Assembly (NCBI RefSeq): GCF_014779715.1
Contig: NZ_JACXYU010000017.1
Coordinates: 1 to 64,000 of the forward strand
Origin: Streptomyces chumphonensis
GTDB taxonomy: Bacteria; Actinomycetota; Actinomycetes; Streptomycetales; Streptomycetaceae
DNA length: 64,000 bases
Direction: 5' to 3'
Numbering within the stretch: position 1 is the stretch's first letter; each line of letters opens with the position of its first letter. Under the pieces are notes generated by a model, which searched no databases, had not been told where the DNA came from, and saw only the letters and a list, made by a program, of their open reading frames with translations. The position numbers and the translations under genes were made by a program. Positions 33,318-41,991 of the stretch are shown here, piece after piece.

Positions 33318-34718
33318 TTGCAGTATCACGAGTCGATGATCGAGCTGGTCGGCAACACCCCGCTGGTCAAGCTGAACAACGTGACGTCCACCTCCGGGGC
33401 CACCGTCCTGGCCAAGGTGGAGTACTTCAACCCGGGCGGCTCGGTGAAGGACCGCATCGCCGTCCGCATGATCGAGGCGGCCGAGCGGTCGGGCGAGCTG
33501 CGGCCGGGCGGGGTGATCGTGGAGCCCACCTCCGGGAACACCGGCGTCGGGCTGGCGATCGTCGCCCAGCAGAAGGGCTACCGCTGCATCTTCGTCTGCC
33601 CGGACAAGGTGTCCACGGACAAGATCAACGTGCTGCGCGCGTACGGCGCCGAGGTCGTCGTGTGCCCCACGGCGGTCGCACCGGAGCACCCCGACTCCTA
33701 TTACAACGTGTCCGACCGGTTGGTCCGGGAGACCCCGAACGCCTGGAAGCCGGACCAGTACAGCAACGTCAACAACCCGCGCTCGCACTACGAGACGACC
33801 GGCCCCGAGCTGTGGGAGCAGACCGAGGGCCGCATCACGCACTTCGTCGCGGGCATCGGCACCGGCGGGACGATCTCGGGGACCGGCCGCTACCTCAAGG
33901 AGGTGTCCGACGGCCGGGTGCGCGTCGTCGGCGCCGACCCGGAGGGCTCGGTCTACTCCGGCGGCTCCGGACGCCCCTACCTCGTGGAGGGCGTCGGCGA
34001 GGACTTCTGGCCGTCCGCCTACGACCGTGAGGTCACGGACGAGATCATCGCCGTGTCCGACAAGGACTCCTTCCAGATGACGCGCCGCCTCGCCAAGGAG
34101 GAGGGGCTGCTGGTCGGCGGCTCCTGCGGGATGGCGGTCGTGGCCGCGCTGCGCGTCGCCGAGCGGCTGACGCCCGAGGACGTCGTCGTGGTGATCCTCC
34201 CCGACAGCGGACGCGGCTACCTCTCCAAGGTCTTCAACGACGACTGGATCAGCCAGCACGGGTTCAGCGAGCAGCCGATCTCGGAGCCGACGGCCGGTGA
34301 CGTGCTCGGACTGAAGGCGGAGGGCATCCCGAACTTCGTGCACATGCACCCGACCGAGACCGTGGGCGAGGCGATCAAGGTCCTGCGCGAGTACGGCGTT
34401 TCGCAGATGCCGGTGGTCGCACCGGGAGCCGGGCACCCGGACGTGATGGCCGGGGAGGTGATCGGGGCCGTGGAGGAGCGCGTCCTGCTCCATGCGCTGT
34501 ACGCCGATCACGCCGGGCCGAACGATCCGCTGGACACGCACATGAGTCCGCCGCTCCCGGTCGTCGGCTCCGGCGAGCCGGTGGCCAAGGTGGCGGCCGC
34601 GCTGGAGGGGCGGGACGCCGCGGTGGTCCTGGTGGACGGCAAGCCCACCGGCATCGTCACCCGCCAGGACGTCCTGGCCTTCCTCGCCGACAACGGCAAC
34701 GTGGGGGCCATGCCCTGA
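33318..34718 (+). CDS. Cystathionine beta-synthase
   Basis: A 466-aa enzyme joining serine and homocysteine to cystathionine in transsulfuration. The fold-type II PLP domain has VGNTPLVKLNN, GGSVKDRIAVRM (PLP Lys), EPTSGNTGVGLAIV and AGIGTGGTISGTGRYL. Residues about 335-466 hold a pair of CBS domains, as in cystathionine synthases and unlike plain O-acetylserine sulfhydrylases. The start is TTG 33318 (GGAG 7 bp upstream), giving MQYHESMIELVGNTP; a long upstream open frame is not coding. No partner cystathionine lyase is in the window. Confidence 0.93.
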   Translation: MQYHESMIELVGNTPLVKLNNVTSTSGATVLAKVEYFNPGGSVKDRIAVRMIEAAERSGELRPGGVIVEPTSGNTGVGLAIVAQQKGYRCIFVCPDKVSTDKINVLRAYGAEVVVCPTAVAPEHPDSYYNVSDRLVRETPNAWKPDQYSNVNNPRSHYETTGPELWEQTEGRITHFVAGIGTGGTISGTGRYLKEVSDGRVRVVGADPEGSVYSGGSGRPYLVEGVGEDFWPSAYDREVTDEIIAVSDKDSFQMTRRLAKEEGLLVGGSCGMAVVAALRVAERLTPEDVVVVILPDSGRGYLSKVFNDDWISQHGFSEQPISEPTAGDVLGLKAEGIPNFVHMHPTETVGEAIKVLREYGVSQMPVVAPGAGHPDVMAGEVIGAVEERVLLHALYADHAGPNDPLDTHMSPPLPVVGSGEPVAKVAAALEGRDAAVVLVDGKPTGIVTRQDVLAFLADNGNVGAMP

Positions 34719-34776
34719 GGAGGGCCGGGGCACGGTGGCGGAGCGCCGCCCACGCGAACCGGCCCCCGCCGACTCG

Positions 34777-34822
34777 GACCGAGGCCGGGCACCCACGCGC
34801 CGCTGGGGGCCCGGCCTCGGTC
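34777..34822. terminator. Terminator after cystathionine beta-synthase
   Basis: GACCGAGGCCGGGC (34777-34790) pairs with its perfect complement (34809-34822) around an 18-nt loop, about 60 bp after the stop codon. Confidence 0.8.
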
Positions 34823-34982
34823 GTGCGCTGTCGCGTGCCGTGGTCCGGCGGCGAACGGGCCCGGTCACCGCAGGCCGTGCGACGACGCACTATGGACCAG
34901 CCATCCGGGCGTCCTTTGGCTCTGTCCGCCGGACCGTAGCCGGGACGAGGGTGGGGAGACCTGACGAACGGCGGAGGTCTCC

Positions 34983-35588
34983 TTGAGCATCGCGTTTCTG
35001 CTGACCACCCTGGTCGTGGTGGTCACCCCCGGCACCGGCGTGGTGTACACGCTGGCCGCCGGTCTGTCCCACGGCCGCCGGGCGAGTGTGGTGGCCGCGC
35101 TCGGCTGCACCCTGGGCATCGTGCCGCATCTGGTGGCGACGATGACCGGCCTCGCGGCGCTGCTGCACACCAGCGTCCTCGTCTACGAGGCGGTGAAGTA
35201 CCTCGGTGTCGGCTACCTCCTCTACCTGGCGTGGGCGACGCTGCGCGACAAGGAGGCACTGGCCGTCGAGGGGGAGGGCGCGTCGCGGACGACGGCCCGG
35301 GTGATCGCCTCCGGGGTGTTGACGAACCTTCTCAACCCGAAGCTCACGCTGTTCTTCGTCGCGTTCCTGCCGCAGTTCGTGCCTGCGGACGAGCCCGGTT
35401 CGCTCGGGGTGATGCTCCGGCTCAGCGCCGTCTTCATGGCGGTGACCTTCCTCGTCTTCACCGCCTACGGGCTGTGTGCCGCCGCCGTGCGCCACCGCGT
35501 GCTGGGCCGTCCGAGGGTGATGACCGGCATCCGCGGGGTGTTCGCGGGCTGCTTCGTGTGCCTGAGCGCATGGCTGGCCCTGGCGTAG
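34983..35588 (+). CDS. LysE-family amino-acid exporter
   Basis: A 201-aa membrane protein with six predicted helices. The N-terminal motif VVVTPGTGVVYTLAAGLSHG and GVLTNLLNPKLTLFFVAFLP followed by QF are the two conserved blocks of the LysE/RhtB family, which exports amino acids or related compounds. The start is TTG 34983 with GGAGG upstream. It appears to be monocistronic. Confidence 0.93.
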   Translation: MSIAFLLTTLVVVVTPGTGVVYTLAAGLSHGRRASVVAALGCTLGIVPHLVATMTGLAALLHTSVLVYEAVKYLGVGYLLYLAWATLRDKEALAVEGEGASRTTARVIASGVLTNLLNPKLTLFFVAFLPQFVPADEPGSLGVMLRLSAVFMAVTFLVFTAYGLCAAAVRHRVLGRPRVMTGIRGVFAGCFVCLSAWLALA

Positions 35589-35752
35589 GGGTCCTCCGGC
35601 CTGCGCAGGACGTGCCCCAGGTGTCACAGGGGCGCAACGGCCGGTTAACGGGCGCCGGGCAGGATGATCGACGTCGGCAACGACGCCGATGCGCGGCGGC
35701 ACTCCGGAGCGGCTCCCGGAGCAGTGCCGTCAGGGCCCGTTCCACGCGCCCA

Positions 35753-35808
35753 GGGGGACCGTCGCGGTCCCGTCCCCGGTCCGTCCGACCGGGGTGTGAC
35801 GGTCCCCC
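35753..35808. terminator. Nested hairpin between the LysE and 138-aa genes
   Basis: An outer stem GGGGGACCGTC (35753-35763) with GACGGTCCCCC (35798-35808) encloses an inner stem CCCCGGTC (35774-35781) with GACCGGGG (35787-35794). It lies just after the minus-strand gene ending at 35820 and some 165 bp after the LysE gene. Confidence 0.7.
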
Positions 35809-35819
35809 TCCGCGTGCGG

Positions 35820-36236
35820 TCAGTCGTCCGCGCGGTGGTCCTCCCGGTGCGCGCGGGTCAGCCGTCCGGCGGCGTTCACGGCGTTCACGCCGACCACGCC
35901 GGCCCACACGATGAGCAGGCCCGGCAGCCCCGCCTGGTCGCCGGCGATCGCCGTCAGCGGGATGGCCAGCACCAGGGAGGTCAGGGCCAGCGCGAAGACG
36001 GCGCCCGGACCCGTCGGCCCGTCGAACGGCCGCCGCCCGGACTCCTCGCGTACGGAGGTCATGCGCTGCTCGGCCAGCCGTCGGCGGACCCGCGTGTCGA
36101 CGGCCTCGTCCAGGCGCTGGTCGACCTTCTCCAGGAACGCGTCGAGGAGGGCCTCGTCGTACTCGGGTCCCAGGTCCTCGCGGGTCCGCAACGTCGCGTC
36201 CAGTTCCCGCCTCAGCTCGGGGTCTGCTCCACTCAT
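35820..36236 (-). CDS. Small membrane protein (138 aa) of unknown function
   Basis: A charged N-terminal helical half (ELRRELDATLRTREDLGPEY, FLEKVDQRLDEAVDTRVRRR) is followed by two hydrophobic helices (about residues 79-97 and 103-121) and a basic/acidic tail. It resembles small actinobacterial integral membrane proteins with a cytoplasmic coiled region. ATG 36236 is used, although its ribosome site is weak. It is divergent from the RpiR regulator gene and may share its operator region. Confidence 0.75.
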   Translation of the reverse strand: MSGADPELRRELDATLRTREDLGPEYDEALLDAFLEKVDQRLDEAVDTRVRRRLAEQRMTSVREESGRRPFDGPTGPGAVFALALTSLVLAIPLTAIAGDQAGLPGLLIVWAGVVGVNAVNAAGRLTRAHREDHRADD

Positions 36237-36307
36237 ACCGGTGACGCTAGCCCGTGCCGGGGCCGGTGGCACGGGGGCTAACCCCCCTCTCGACCCACGG
36301 GCCCGCC

Positions 36308-36335
36308 CGTCGTTGCATAGAGTCATGCAACGACG
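36308..36335. promoter_or_regulatory. RpiR operator over a -10 element
   Basis: CGTCGTTGCAT (36308-36318) and ATGCAACGACG (36325-36335) are perfect 11-bp inverted arms with a 6-bp centre. TAGAGT at 36318-36323, a good -10, sits in the centre. Binding would block the promoter of the downstream regulator gene, so autoregulation is likely. Confidence 0.75.
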
Positions 36336-36362
36336 CTGACGGATGAATGCACACGGAGGGCG

Positions 36363-37211
36363 GTGGAGGCCATGGCCGGCGCGGCGGCGCGGCTGCACAA
36401 GCTGTTCGAGGGACACCGGCTGACCCCGACGCAGCGGCGGATCGCGCACTGCATGGTGCGGCGGGCCGACGACGCGCCGTTCCTCTCCAGCGTGGAGCTG
36501 GCCGAGCTGGCCGGCGTGAGCCAGCCCTCGGTCACCCGCTTCGCGGTCGCACTGGGCTTCGACGGCTATCCGGCGCTCCGCCGCCACCTGCGGGAGGCGC
36601 CCGGCGACGGCGGTGCGGAGGCGGACGCCGACGCGACGGCGAACGCCTACCAGCAGGCCGCCTTGGCGGAGATCGAGAACCTGCGCCTGCTGGCCGCCCA
36701 GCTCGCCGACCCCGCCCCCGTCGCCGAGGCCGCACGCGTCCTGGCCGCCTCCCGGCCGCTGCCCGTCCTCGGACTGCGCGCGGCGTCGGCGCAGGCGCGC
36801 GGGTTCGCGTACTTCGCGGCCAAGGTCCACCCCGACGTCCGGCTGCTCGACGAGGGCGGCACGATGCTCGCCGACCGCATCGACGCCGCCGCCCGGGCCG
36901 GCGCCGCCGCGCTGCTGTGCTTCGCGCTGCCCCGGCACCCGCGCGAGGTGCTGGACGCCCTCGCGCAGGCCCGCGCGCTGGGGCTGCGCGTCGTCATGGT
37001 CGCCGACAGCGCGTTCGCGCCGGTCGCGCGGCCGGAGGACCTCCTGCTCCCCGCCGCCGTCGGCACCGGACTCGTCTTCGACACCGCCTGCGCGCCGATG
37101 CTGCTGGGCCGGGTGCTGCTGGAGGCGATGTGCGACGAACTCCCGCAGGCGCAGGCGCGGCTGGAGGAGTTCGACGCGCGGGCCGCCGAGCGGGGGCTGT
37201 TCCTCCCCTGA
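36363..37211 (+). CDS. MurR/RpiR-family transcriptional regulator
   Basis: A 282-aa regulator. An N-terminal helix-turn-helix domain (residues 1-80, SSVELAELAGVSQPSVTRFA) is joined to a C-terminal SIS sugar-phosphate-binding domain (about 110-260, VLGLRAASAQARGFAYFAAK). Such proteins usually respond to phosphosugars or related metabolites and often repress. GTG 36363 or ATG 36372 could be the start. A perfect palindrome with a -10 in its centre lies just upstream. In many genomes RpiR regulators govern hut genes, but the hutU operator here is different. Confidence 0.9.
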   Translation: MEAMAGAAARLHKLFEGHRLTPTQRRIAHCMVRRADDAPFLSSVELAELAGVSQPSVTRFAVALGFDGYPALRRHLREAPGDGGAEADADATANAYQQAALAEIENLRLLAAQLADPAPVAEAARVLAASRPLPVLGLRAASAQARGFAYFAAKVHPDVRLLDEGGTMLADRIDAAARAGAAALLCFALPRHPREVLDALAQARALGLRVVMVADSAFAPVARPEDLLLPAAVGTGLVFDTACAPMLLGRVLLEAMCDELPQAQARLEEFDARAAERGLFLP

Positions 37212-37232
37212 GCCCGCCCCGGGGCCACCGCG

Positions 37233-37550
37233 TCAGGGCAGGGCGCGGGTTGTGGCGCTCACCCGCTCGACGGCGTCGGCCAGCGCCCGCGGCGTCCCGT
37301 CGGCACGCAGCGCCTCGGCCAGGTCGTGCCCGGCGACGGCGACCTGGTCGCCGACGGCGAACAGCCCGGCGTCCGGCAGCTCGCGCGGCGGCCGGTCCGG
37401 CTCCTCCAGCCGCTGGGCACGGTCGGCGAGGTCGCGGGCCAGCTCCAGGGCGCGCGCCGAGGCTCCGCGCCGCAGCGCGCTCTGGGGCATGGCGCGCAGC
37501 CGGTCGGCCAGCGCGTCGACGGCGGTCGTCAGGGGGGTCACATCGAGCAC
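37233..37550 (-). CDS. Hypothetical protein (105 aa)
   Basis: A mostly alpha-helical soluble protein (TTAVDALADRLRAMPQSALR, ASARALELARDLADRAQRLE) ending in RVSATTRALP. GTG 37550 is assumed and no strong ribosome site is seen. It is tail-to-tail with the RpiR gene (22 bp apart). The family is not recognised. Codon bias is that of a real gene. Confidence 0.6.
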   Translation of the reverse strand: MLDVTPLTTAVDALADRLRAMPQSALRRGASARALELARDLADRAQRLEEPDRPPRELPDAGLFAVGDQVAVAGHDLAEALRADGTPRALADAVERVSATTRALP

Positions 37551-37670
37551 GTGCGCCAGCCTATGCCGGGCGCTCGTGGGGCGCGGTCGTCCGGAGAGGG
37601 CCTGTTGCCAACGGGGACGCTCTCGGGCACGGTGTCGGGAAGGACTCAGCGAGAGCGTCCGGAGGCGCCG

Positions 37671-37904
37671 ATGTCCCAACTCTTCTCCGACGAGACCCAT
37701 CAGAACCTGCTGTCCCGCATCCCCGCGTGCACCGGCCGCGAGGTCGGCGACTGGATGCGGACCGTCGACGACGGCCCGTCCTTCTTCCGCTTCGAGGACA
37801 AGGTGAACTGGCTGCGCGGGGAGCATCAGCTCGCCTACGGCCACGCCAAGGCCCTCATCCACGAGCACGACCTCCGCCGCGGCCGTGCCGCCCGCAAGCA
37901 CTGA
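37671..37904 (+). CDS. DUF4287-domain protein (77 aa)
   Basis: A 77-aa protein with the DUF4287 layout: helix, RIPACTGREVGDWMRTVDDG, then FRFEDKVNWLRGEHQLAYGH and AKALIHEHDLRR. ATG 37671 has GGAGG upstream. The function of this domain is unknown; it often occurs in small stand-alone proteins or with DUF5655. Confidence 0.85.
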   Translation: MSQLFSDETHQNLLSRIPACTGREVGDWMRTVDDGPSFFRFEDKVNWLRGEHQLAYGHAKALIHEHDLRRGRAARKH

Positions 37905-38073
37905 CGCCCGCCCGCACCGGCGAACGCAAGCACCGACGCCCCCGCCCGGACGTCCCCGCCCGGCCGAACCCGCACACCACCGAGACCGGCACTCCCGCCC
38001 GGGACCCGCACCGGGCCGGTACCCGTGACGCGCCCGGCGAGCCGACCCGACCGGGCACGGCGCAGACGAACGG

Positions 38074-38104
38074 CCCCCCGAGGCGAAGCGCCTCGGGGGG
38101 CCGA
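38074..38104. terminator. Terminator between the DUF4287 and Bax-inhibitor genes
   Basis: GGCCCCCCGAGGCG (38074-38087) and CGCCTCGGGGGGCC (38091-38104) form a near-perfect stem with a tight AAG loop. A second, shorter GC hairpin (38129-38144) directly follows the end of the minus-strand Bax-inhibitor gene. Confidence 0.85.
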
Positions 38105-38145
38105 CGTCGTGACGGACCGCTCACCGCCCCCTCGGGGGCGGGGCG

Positions 38146-38976
38146 TCAGTCACCGCTGTTGAGGATGAACGCCAGGCGCAGGAACTCGAAGTAGATCCAG
38201 GCCAGGGTCATGGTCAGGCCGAAGGCGGCCAGCCAGGCCTCCTCGCGCGGCGCGCCGTAGGCGATGCCGTCCTCGACCTGCTTGAAGTCCAGGGCGAGGA
38301 ACAGCGAGGCGATGACGACGCCGGCGATGCCCATCAGGATGCCGATGCCACCGGTGCGGAAGCCCCAGCCGTCACCCGCGCCGAACAGCGCGAAGCCGAG
38401 GTTCACCAGGCACAGCAGCCCGTAGCCGATGCCCGCCGCGATGGCGAAGCGGGCGAAGCGGGCGTTGACCCGGATGATCCGGGACTTGTACAGGAACAGC
38501 ACCGCGCCGAAGACGGCCATGGTGCCGATCACCGCCTGCATGGCGGCACCCGGCGCGTACTGGTTGATGAAGTTGCTCATCGCGCCGAGGAAGACGCCCT
38601 CGAACACGGCGTAGGCCATGATCAGGGCGGGCGAGGCCTGGCGCTTGAACGCCTGCCACATCCCGAGGCCGAAGGCGACGAACGCCGCGACCAGGGCGAT
38701 GCCCAGGCCGACGTTCAGCACCCACGCACCGGTGGCGGCCAGCACGACGGTGCCGAGCGTCATCGCGGTGCGCGAGACGACGTCGTCCATCGTCATGCGG
38801 TCGGCCTGCGGCGGGGCGGCGGGCGGGAAGCCCGTGCCCTGCTGCGGCTGGGCGTAGGGGTTGCCCGCCTGGGTCTGCGCGTAGGGGTTCCCGGCCTGCG
38901 GCTGGCCGGCCTGGAAGCCGGCGTGCCCGTCCCGACTGAACCCCCGACGCGAGAAGACCGGGTTGCTGCTCCTCAT
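38146..38976 (-). CDS. Bax inhibitor-1/YccA-family membrane protein
   Basis: A 276-aa protein. Residues 1-60 are a Gln/Pro/Gly-rich cytoplasmic tail with AGNPYAQ repeats, followed by seven predicted helices (from about residue 70). The C-terminal part EDGIAYGAPREEAWLAAFGL and then LAWIYFEFLRLAFIL is typical of the YccA/BI-1 family. These are thought to be pH-sensitive ion (calcium) leak channels. ATG 38976 has GGAGGAG upstream. Confidence 0.93.
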   Translation of the reverse strand: MRSSNPVFSRRGFSRDGHAGFQAGQPQAGNPYAQTQAGNPYAQPQQGTGFPPAAPPQADRMTMDDVVSRTAMTLGTVVLAATGAWVLNVGLGIALVAAFVAFGLGMWQAFKRQASPALIMAYAVFEGVFLGAMSNFINQYAPGAAMQAVIGTMAVFGAVLFLYKSRIIRVNARFARFAIAAGIGYGLLCLVNLGFALFGAGDGWGFRTGGIGILMGIAGVVIASLFLALDFKQVEDGIAYGAPREEAWLAAFGLTMTLAWIYFEFLRLAFILNSGD

Positions 38977-39330
38977 CTCACTCCTCCATGGCCGCACGGC
39001 ACGGCTTCTCGGACCAGGGTAATGCTTAAGCAAAGGCCGCACGGTAGTCCACCAGGGGAACGAGGGAAAGAGAGGAAATTGTTCCGTGCGCGTGATCTGG
39101 TTCCAGCGGCCCCCGACCGGCCCTCGTGCCGCCCTGACCGGCCATGTCACCGCTCGGGGTGGTTCGTCATGATCTGTTCGGTTCTCCTCGCCTTCGCGCG
39201 GTCCGCGTCGGTACCCTCGGCCGTCCGGGCGTCGCTGCGAGCCGTGTCACACGGCGGGAGCCGTGACCTCGGCGCTACGCACGGGTAGCTTCCCAGACAG
39301 TCCTGGCCCGTCCGTCTTCCTGGAGCCGTC
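38977..39330. other. Divergent intergenic region (354 bp)
   Basis: No gene is supported. It contains the palindrome TGCTTAAGCA (39023-39032) near the Bax-inhibitor gene and a possible thiolase promoter, TGACCT (39264-39269) with TAGCTT (39286-39291) at 16-bp spacing, 39 bp before the thiolase ATG. Confidence 0.45.
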
Positions 39331-40551
39331 ATGCCCGAAGCAGTGATCGTTTCTGCCGCCCGCTCGCCCATCGGACGTGCCTTCAAGGGGTCGCTCAAGG
39401 ACGTCCGTCCGGACGACCTCACCACCGAGATCGTGCGCACCGCGCTGGCCAAGGTCCCGCAGCTCGACCCGCGCGACATCGACGACCTCATGCTCGGCTG
39501 CGGCCTGCCCGGCGGCGAGCAGGGCCACAACCTCGGCCGGGTCGTCGCCGTGCAGCTCGGCATGGACCACCTGCCCGGCTGCACCATCACCCGGTACTGC
39601 TCCTCCTCCCTCCAGACGACGCGGATGGCCCTGCACGCCATCAAGGCCGGTGAGGGCGACGTCTTCATCTCGGCCGGCGTCGAGACCGTCTCCCGCAGCG
39701 TGAACGGCACCTCGGACGGGATGCCCGGCACGCACAACCCGATCTTCGCCGACGCCGAGGCCCGCACCGCCGCCCGCGCCGAGCAGGGCGGCGAGGGCTG
39801 GACCGACCCGCGCGAGAACGGCGAGCTGCCCGACGTCTACCTCGCCATGGGGCAGACGGCGGAGAACCTGGCCCGGCTGAAGGGCGTGACCCGCCGGGAC
39901 ATGGACGAGTTCGGCGTCCGCTCGCAGAACCTCGCCGAGAAGGCCATCGCGGACGGCTTCTGGGAGCGCGAGATCACCCCGGTGACCACGCCGGACGGCA
40001 CGGTGGTCTCCAAGGACGACGGCCCGCGCGCCGGCGTCACCCTGGAGGGCGTCGAGGGCCTCAAGCCCGTCTTCCGCCCCGACGGCCTGGTGACGGCGGG
40101 CAACTGCTGCCCGCTGAACGACGGCGCCGCCGCCCTGGTCGTCATGTCCGACACGAAGGCCCGCGAGCTGGGCATCACGCCGCTGGCCCGGGTGGTCTCC
40201 ACCGGGGTGTCGGGGCTGTCGCCCGAGATCATGGGCTACGGCCCGGTCGAGGCCAGCAAGCAGGCCCTCGCGCGGGCCGGCCTGACGATCGGCGACATCG
40301 ACCTCGTCGAGATCAACGAGGCGTTCGCCGCGCAGGTGATCCCCTCCTACCGGGACCTGGGCATCGACCTGGACCGGCTGAACGTCAACGGCGGCGCGAT
40401 CGCCGTCGGCCACCCGTTCGGCATGACCGGTGCGCGCATCACCACCACGCTGATCAACTCGCTCCAGTGGCACGACAAGCAGTTCGCCCTGGAGACGATG
40501 TGCGTCGGCGGCGGGCAGGGCATGGCCATGGTCCTCGAACGGCTCAGCTGA
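39331..40551 (+). CDS. Acetyl-CoA C-acetyltransferase (thiolase)
   Basis: A 406-aa thiolase. The nucleophilic Cys is in TITRYCSSSLQTTRMA, the second block is NGGAIAVGHPFGMTGARI with the catalytic His, and the final block is CVGGGQGMAMV with the second catalytic Cys. It makes or cleaves acetoacetyl-CoA in fatty-acid and ethylmalonyl-CoA metabolism. It appears to be monocistronic and is followed by a strong terminator. Confidence 0.95.
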   Translation: MPEAVIVSAARSPIGRAFKGSLKDVRPDDLTTEIVRTALAKVPQLDPRDIDDLMLGCGLPGGEQGHNLGRVVAVQLGMDHLPGCTITRYCSSSLQTTRMALHAIKAGEGDVFISAGVETVSRSVNGTSDGMPGTHNPIFADAEARTAARAEQGGEGWTDPRENGELPDVYLAMGQTAENLARLKGVTRRDMDEFGVRSQNLAEKAIADGFWEREITPVTTPDGTVVSKDDGPRAGVTLEGVEGLKPVFRPDGLVTAGNCCPLNDGAAALVVMSDTKARELGITPLARVVSTGVSGLSPEIMGYGPVEASKQALARAGLTIGDIDLVEINEAFAAQVIPSYRDLGIDLDRLNVNGGAIAVGHPFGMTGARITTTLINSLQWHDKQFALETMCVGGGQGMAMVLERLS

Positions 40552-40865
40552 CCCCTCGGGGCCCGGCCGGCCCCACCCCGGAGCCCCGGCTTCCGCCGGG
40601 GCTCCTCGTGTGTCCGAAGGCGTCCGCGCCGCGTGGTCCGGCGCGGCTAACCCGACGTCGGCAGCGCCGCAACCTGGGAAAACCGGTACCGGGATGTGAT
40701 GTCCGTCCCATGGGCGTAGCCTTTTCGCAGCTCAGTGAGGCTTTGGCCAGAGGTCCGCCCGGGGGTGCATGCACTATTTGTGATGTTTTCCGCTGTGCTT
40801 GAGCCCGGAGCGCGGTAAAGGTGAGGTAGGAATTCGGGGCTGAAGCCGAGTCGGGAGAACGTCCA
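40552..40865. other. Intergenic region between thiolase and the 369-aa gene (314 bp)
   Basis: Apart from the terminator at 40580-40605 no gene is supported. An AT-richer stretch (about 40771-40800, GCACTATTTGTGATGTTTTC) before the next gene probably holds its promoter. Confidence 0.45.
40580..40605. terminator. Thiolase terminator
   Basis: GGAGCCCCGGC (40580-40590) and GCCGGGGCTCC (40595-40605) form a perfect 11-bp stem with a TTCC loop, 28 bp after the stop codon. Confidence 0.9.
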
Positions 40866-41975
40866 GTGATCGCCATATCCCTCATCCTGCTGCTGGCCGC
40901 CGTGGTCGTCGCGGTGCTGAGCGGAGCCGCCCTGCACGCCGTGCGCGGGCTGCGTCGCGAGGTGGCCGGACTCCGCCGCGACCTGGCGGCGCGGACCCGG
41001 ACCGACGCCGCGGCGACCGCCCTGCCCACCGCCCGCACCGCACCCGTCGGCGACGAGGTGCGGGCGGCCGTGGCGGAGGCCCTCGCCGCCGAGCGGGAGC
41101 GCGAGCTGGCGGAGGCGCGGGCCTTCTGGGCCGAGCAGGAGGCCCGTGCCGCCGAGGACGCCGCCGGTTTCGGCCACGGCCCCTACGGCGGACACCAGGA
41201 CTACGGCGTGAGCGCCGTGGACGCCGCCCTGCTGGACGCCCTGCTCGACGAGGTGGCCGACGGGCCGGAGGCGGGCCCGCTGCTGCCGCGCCAGCCCGAC
41301 CGGCAGGCCGGCGACCGCCCCGGCGGCCCGCGTCCGGACGGCGGCTTCGCGCCGCTCCCGCCCTTCCCGGAACCGCTCCCGGAGGTCTTCCCGTATCCGG
41401 AGGGCCTGCCGGGGGCCGCCCTGCCGGAGGCCGGGCCGGTCGAGCCGACGGCGGAGCCCGCCCGCACCGGGTCGGAGGAGGCCGGTCCGGCGGACGGCGA
41501 GGCCGCCCACGGCGAGCCCGCCCATGTGGAGGCGGCGCACACCGACGTGGCGGAGGCCGCCCGTGCCGACGCGGAGGCCGCCGGACGTGCCGCCGCCCGC
41601 CGCCGTCACCCGTCCAACCCGCACCACACCCTTTCCGGTGAACCGGTGGTGCCCGCGCAGGGTGGGGGCCTGGAGGACGAGGCGCAGCTCACCGTCGAGC
41701 GCCTGGCCGCCGTGGCCTCGGCCGGAACCGAGCTGACCGACGTCCGGCCCGGCCCGCTCGGCACGCTGGACGTCTATGTCTTCGCCGACGGCACCACGCT
41801 CTGCCTCTCGCCCGGTCACCAGGACACCGCCCACCGGCTCTCCGGCGCCCTGCGCGCCGGGTCGGCGCCGGTGCTGCTCGGCGGCTCCGGGGTCTCCGGC
41901 GGCTACGCGCTGACGTTCGCCTACGGGGACGAGACGGTCTACGTGCTGGCCGACCGCGTCATCGCCTCCCTCTGA
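40866..41975 (+). CDS. Membrane-anchored hypothetical protein (369 aa)
   Basis: GTG 40866 (GGAG upstream) starts with a single transmembrane helix (IAISLILLLAAVVVAVLSGA), then an Arg/Glu-rich coiled-coil-like stretch (about 25-95) and a long Pro/Glu/Ala-rich linker with repeats such as GEAAHGEPAHVEAAH (about 120-250). A compact C-terminal domain (about 265-369) shows alternating strands (DVYVFADGTTLCLSPGHQ, GYALTFAYGDETVYVLADRV). Function unknown. The layout suggests a signal-anchored cytoplasmic scaffold. Confidence 0.75.
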   Translation: MIAISLILLLAAVVVAVLSGAALHAVRGLRREVAGLRRDLAARTRTDAAATALPTARTAPVGDEVRAAVAEALAAERERELAEARAFWAEQEARAAEDAAGFGHGPYGGHQDYGVSAVDAALLDALLDEVADGPEAGPLLPRQPDRQAGDRPGGPRPDGGFAPLPPFPEPLPEVFPYPEGLPGAALPEAGPVEPTAEPARTGSEEAGPADGEAAHGEPAHVEAAHTDVAEAARADAEAAGRAAARRRHPSNPHHTLSGEPVVPAQGGGLEDEAQLTVERLAAVASAGTELTDVRPGPLGTLDVYVFADGTTLCLSPGHQDTAHRLSGALRAGSAPVLLGGSGVSGGYALTFAYGDETVYVLADRVIASL

Positions 41976-41991
41976 CGCCCCGGGGCCGCCG

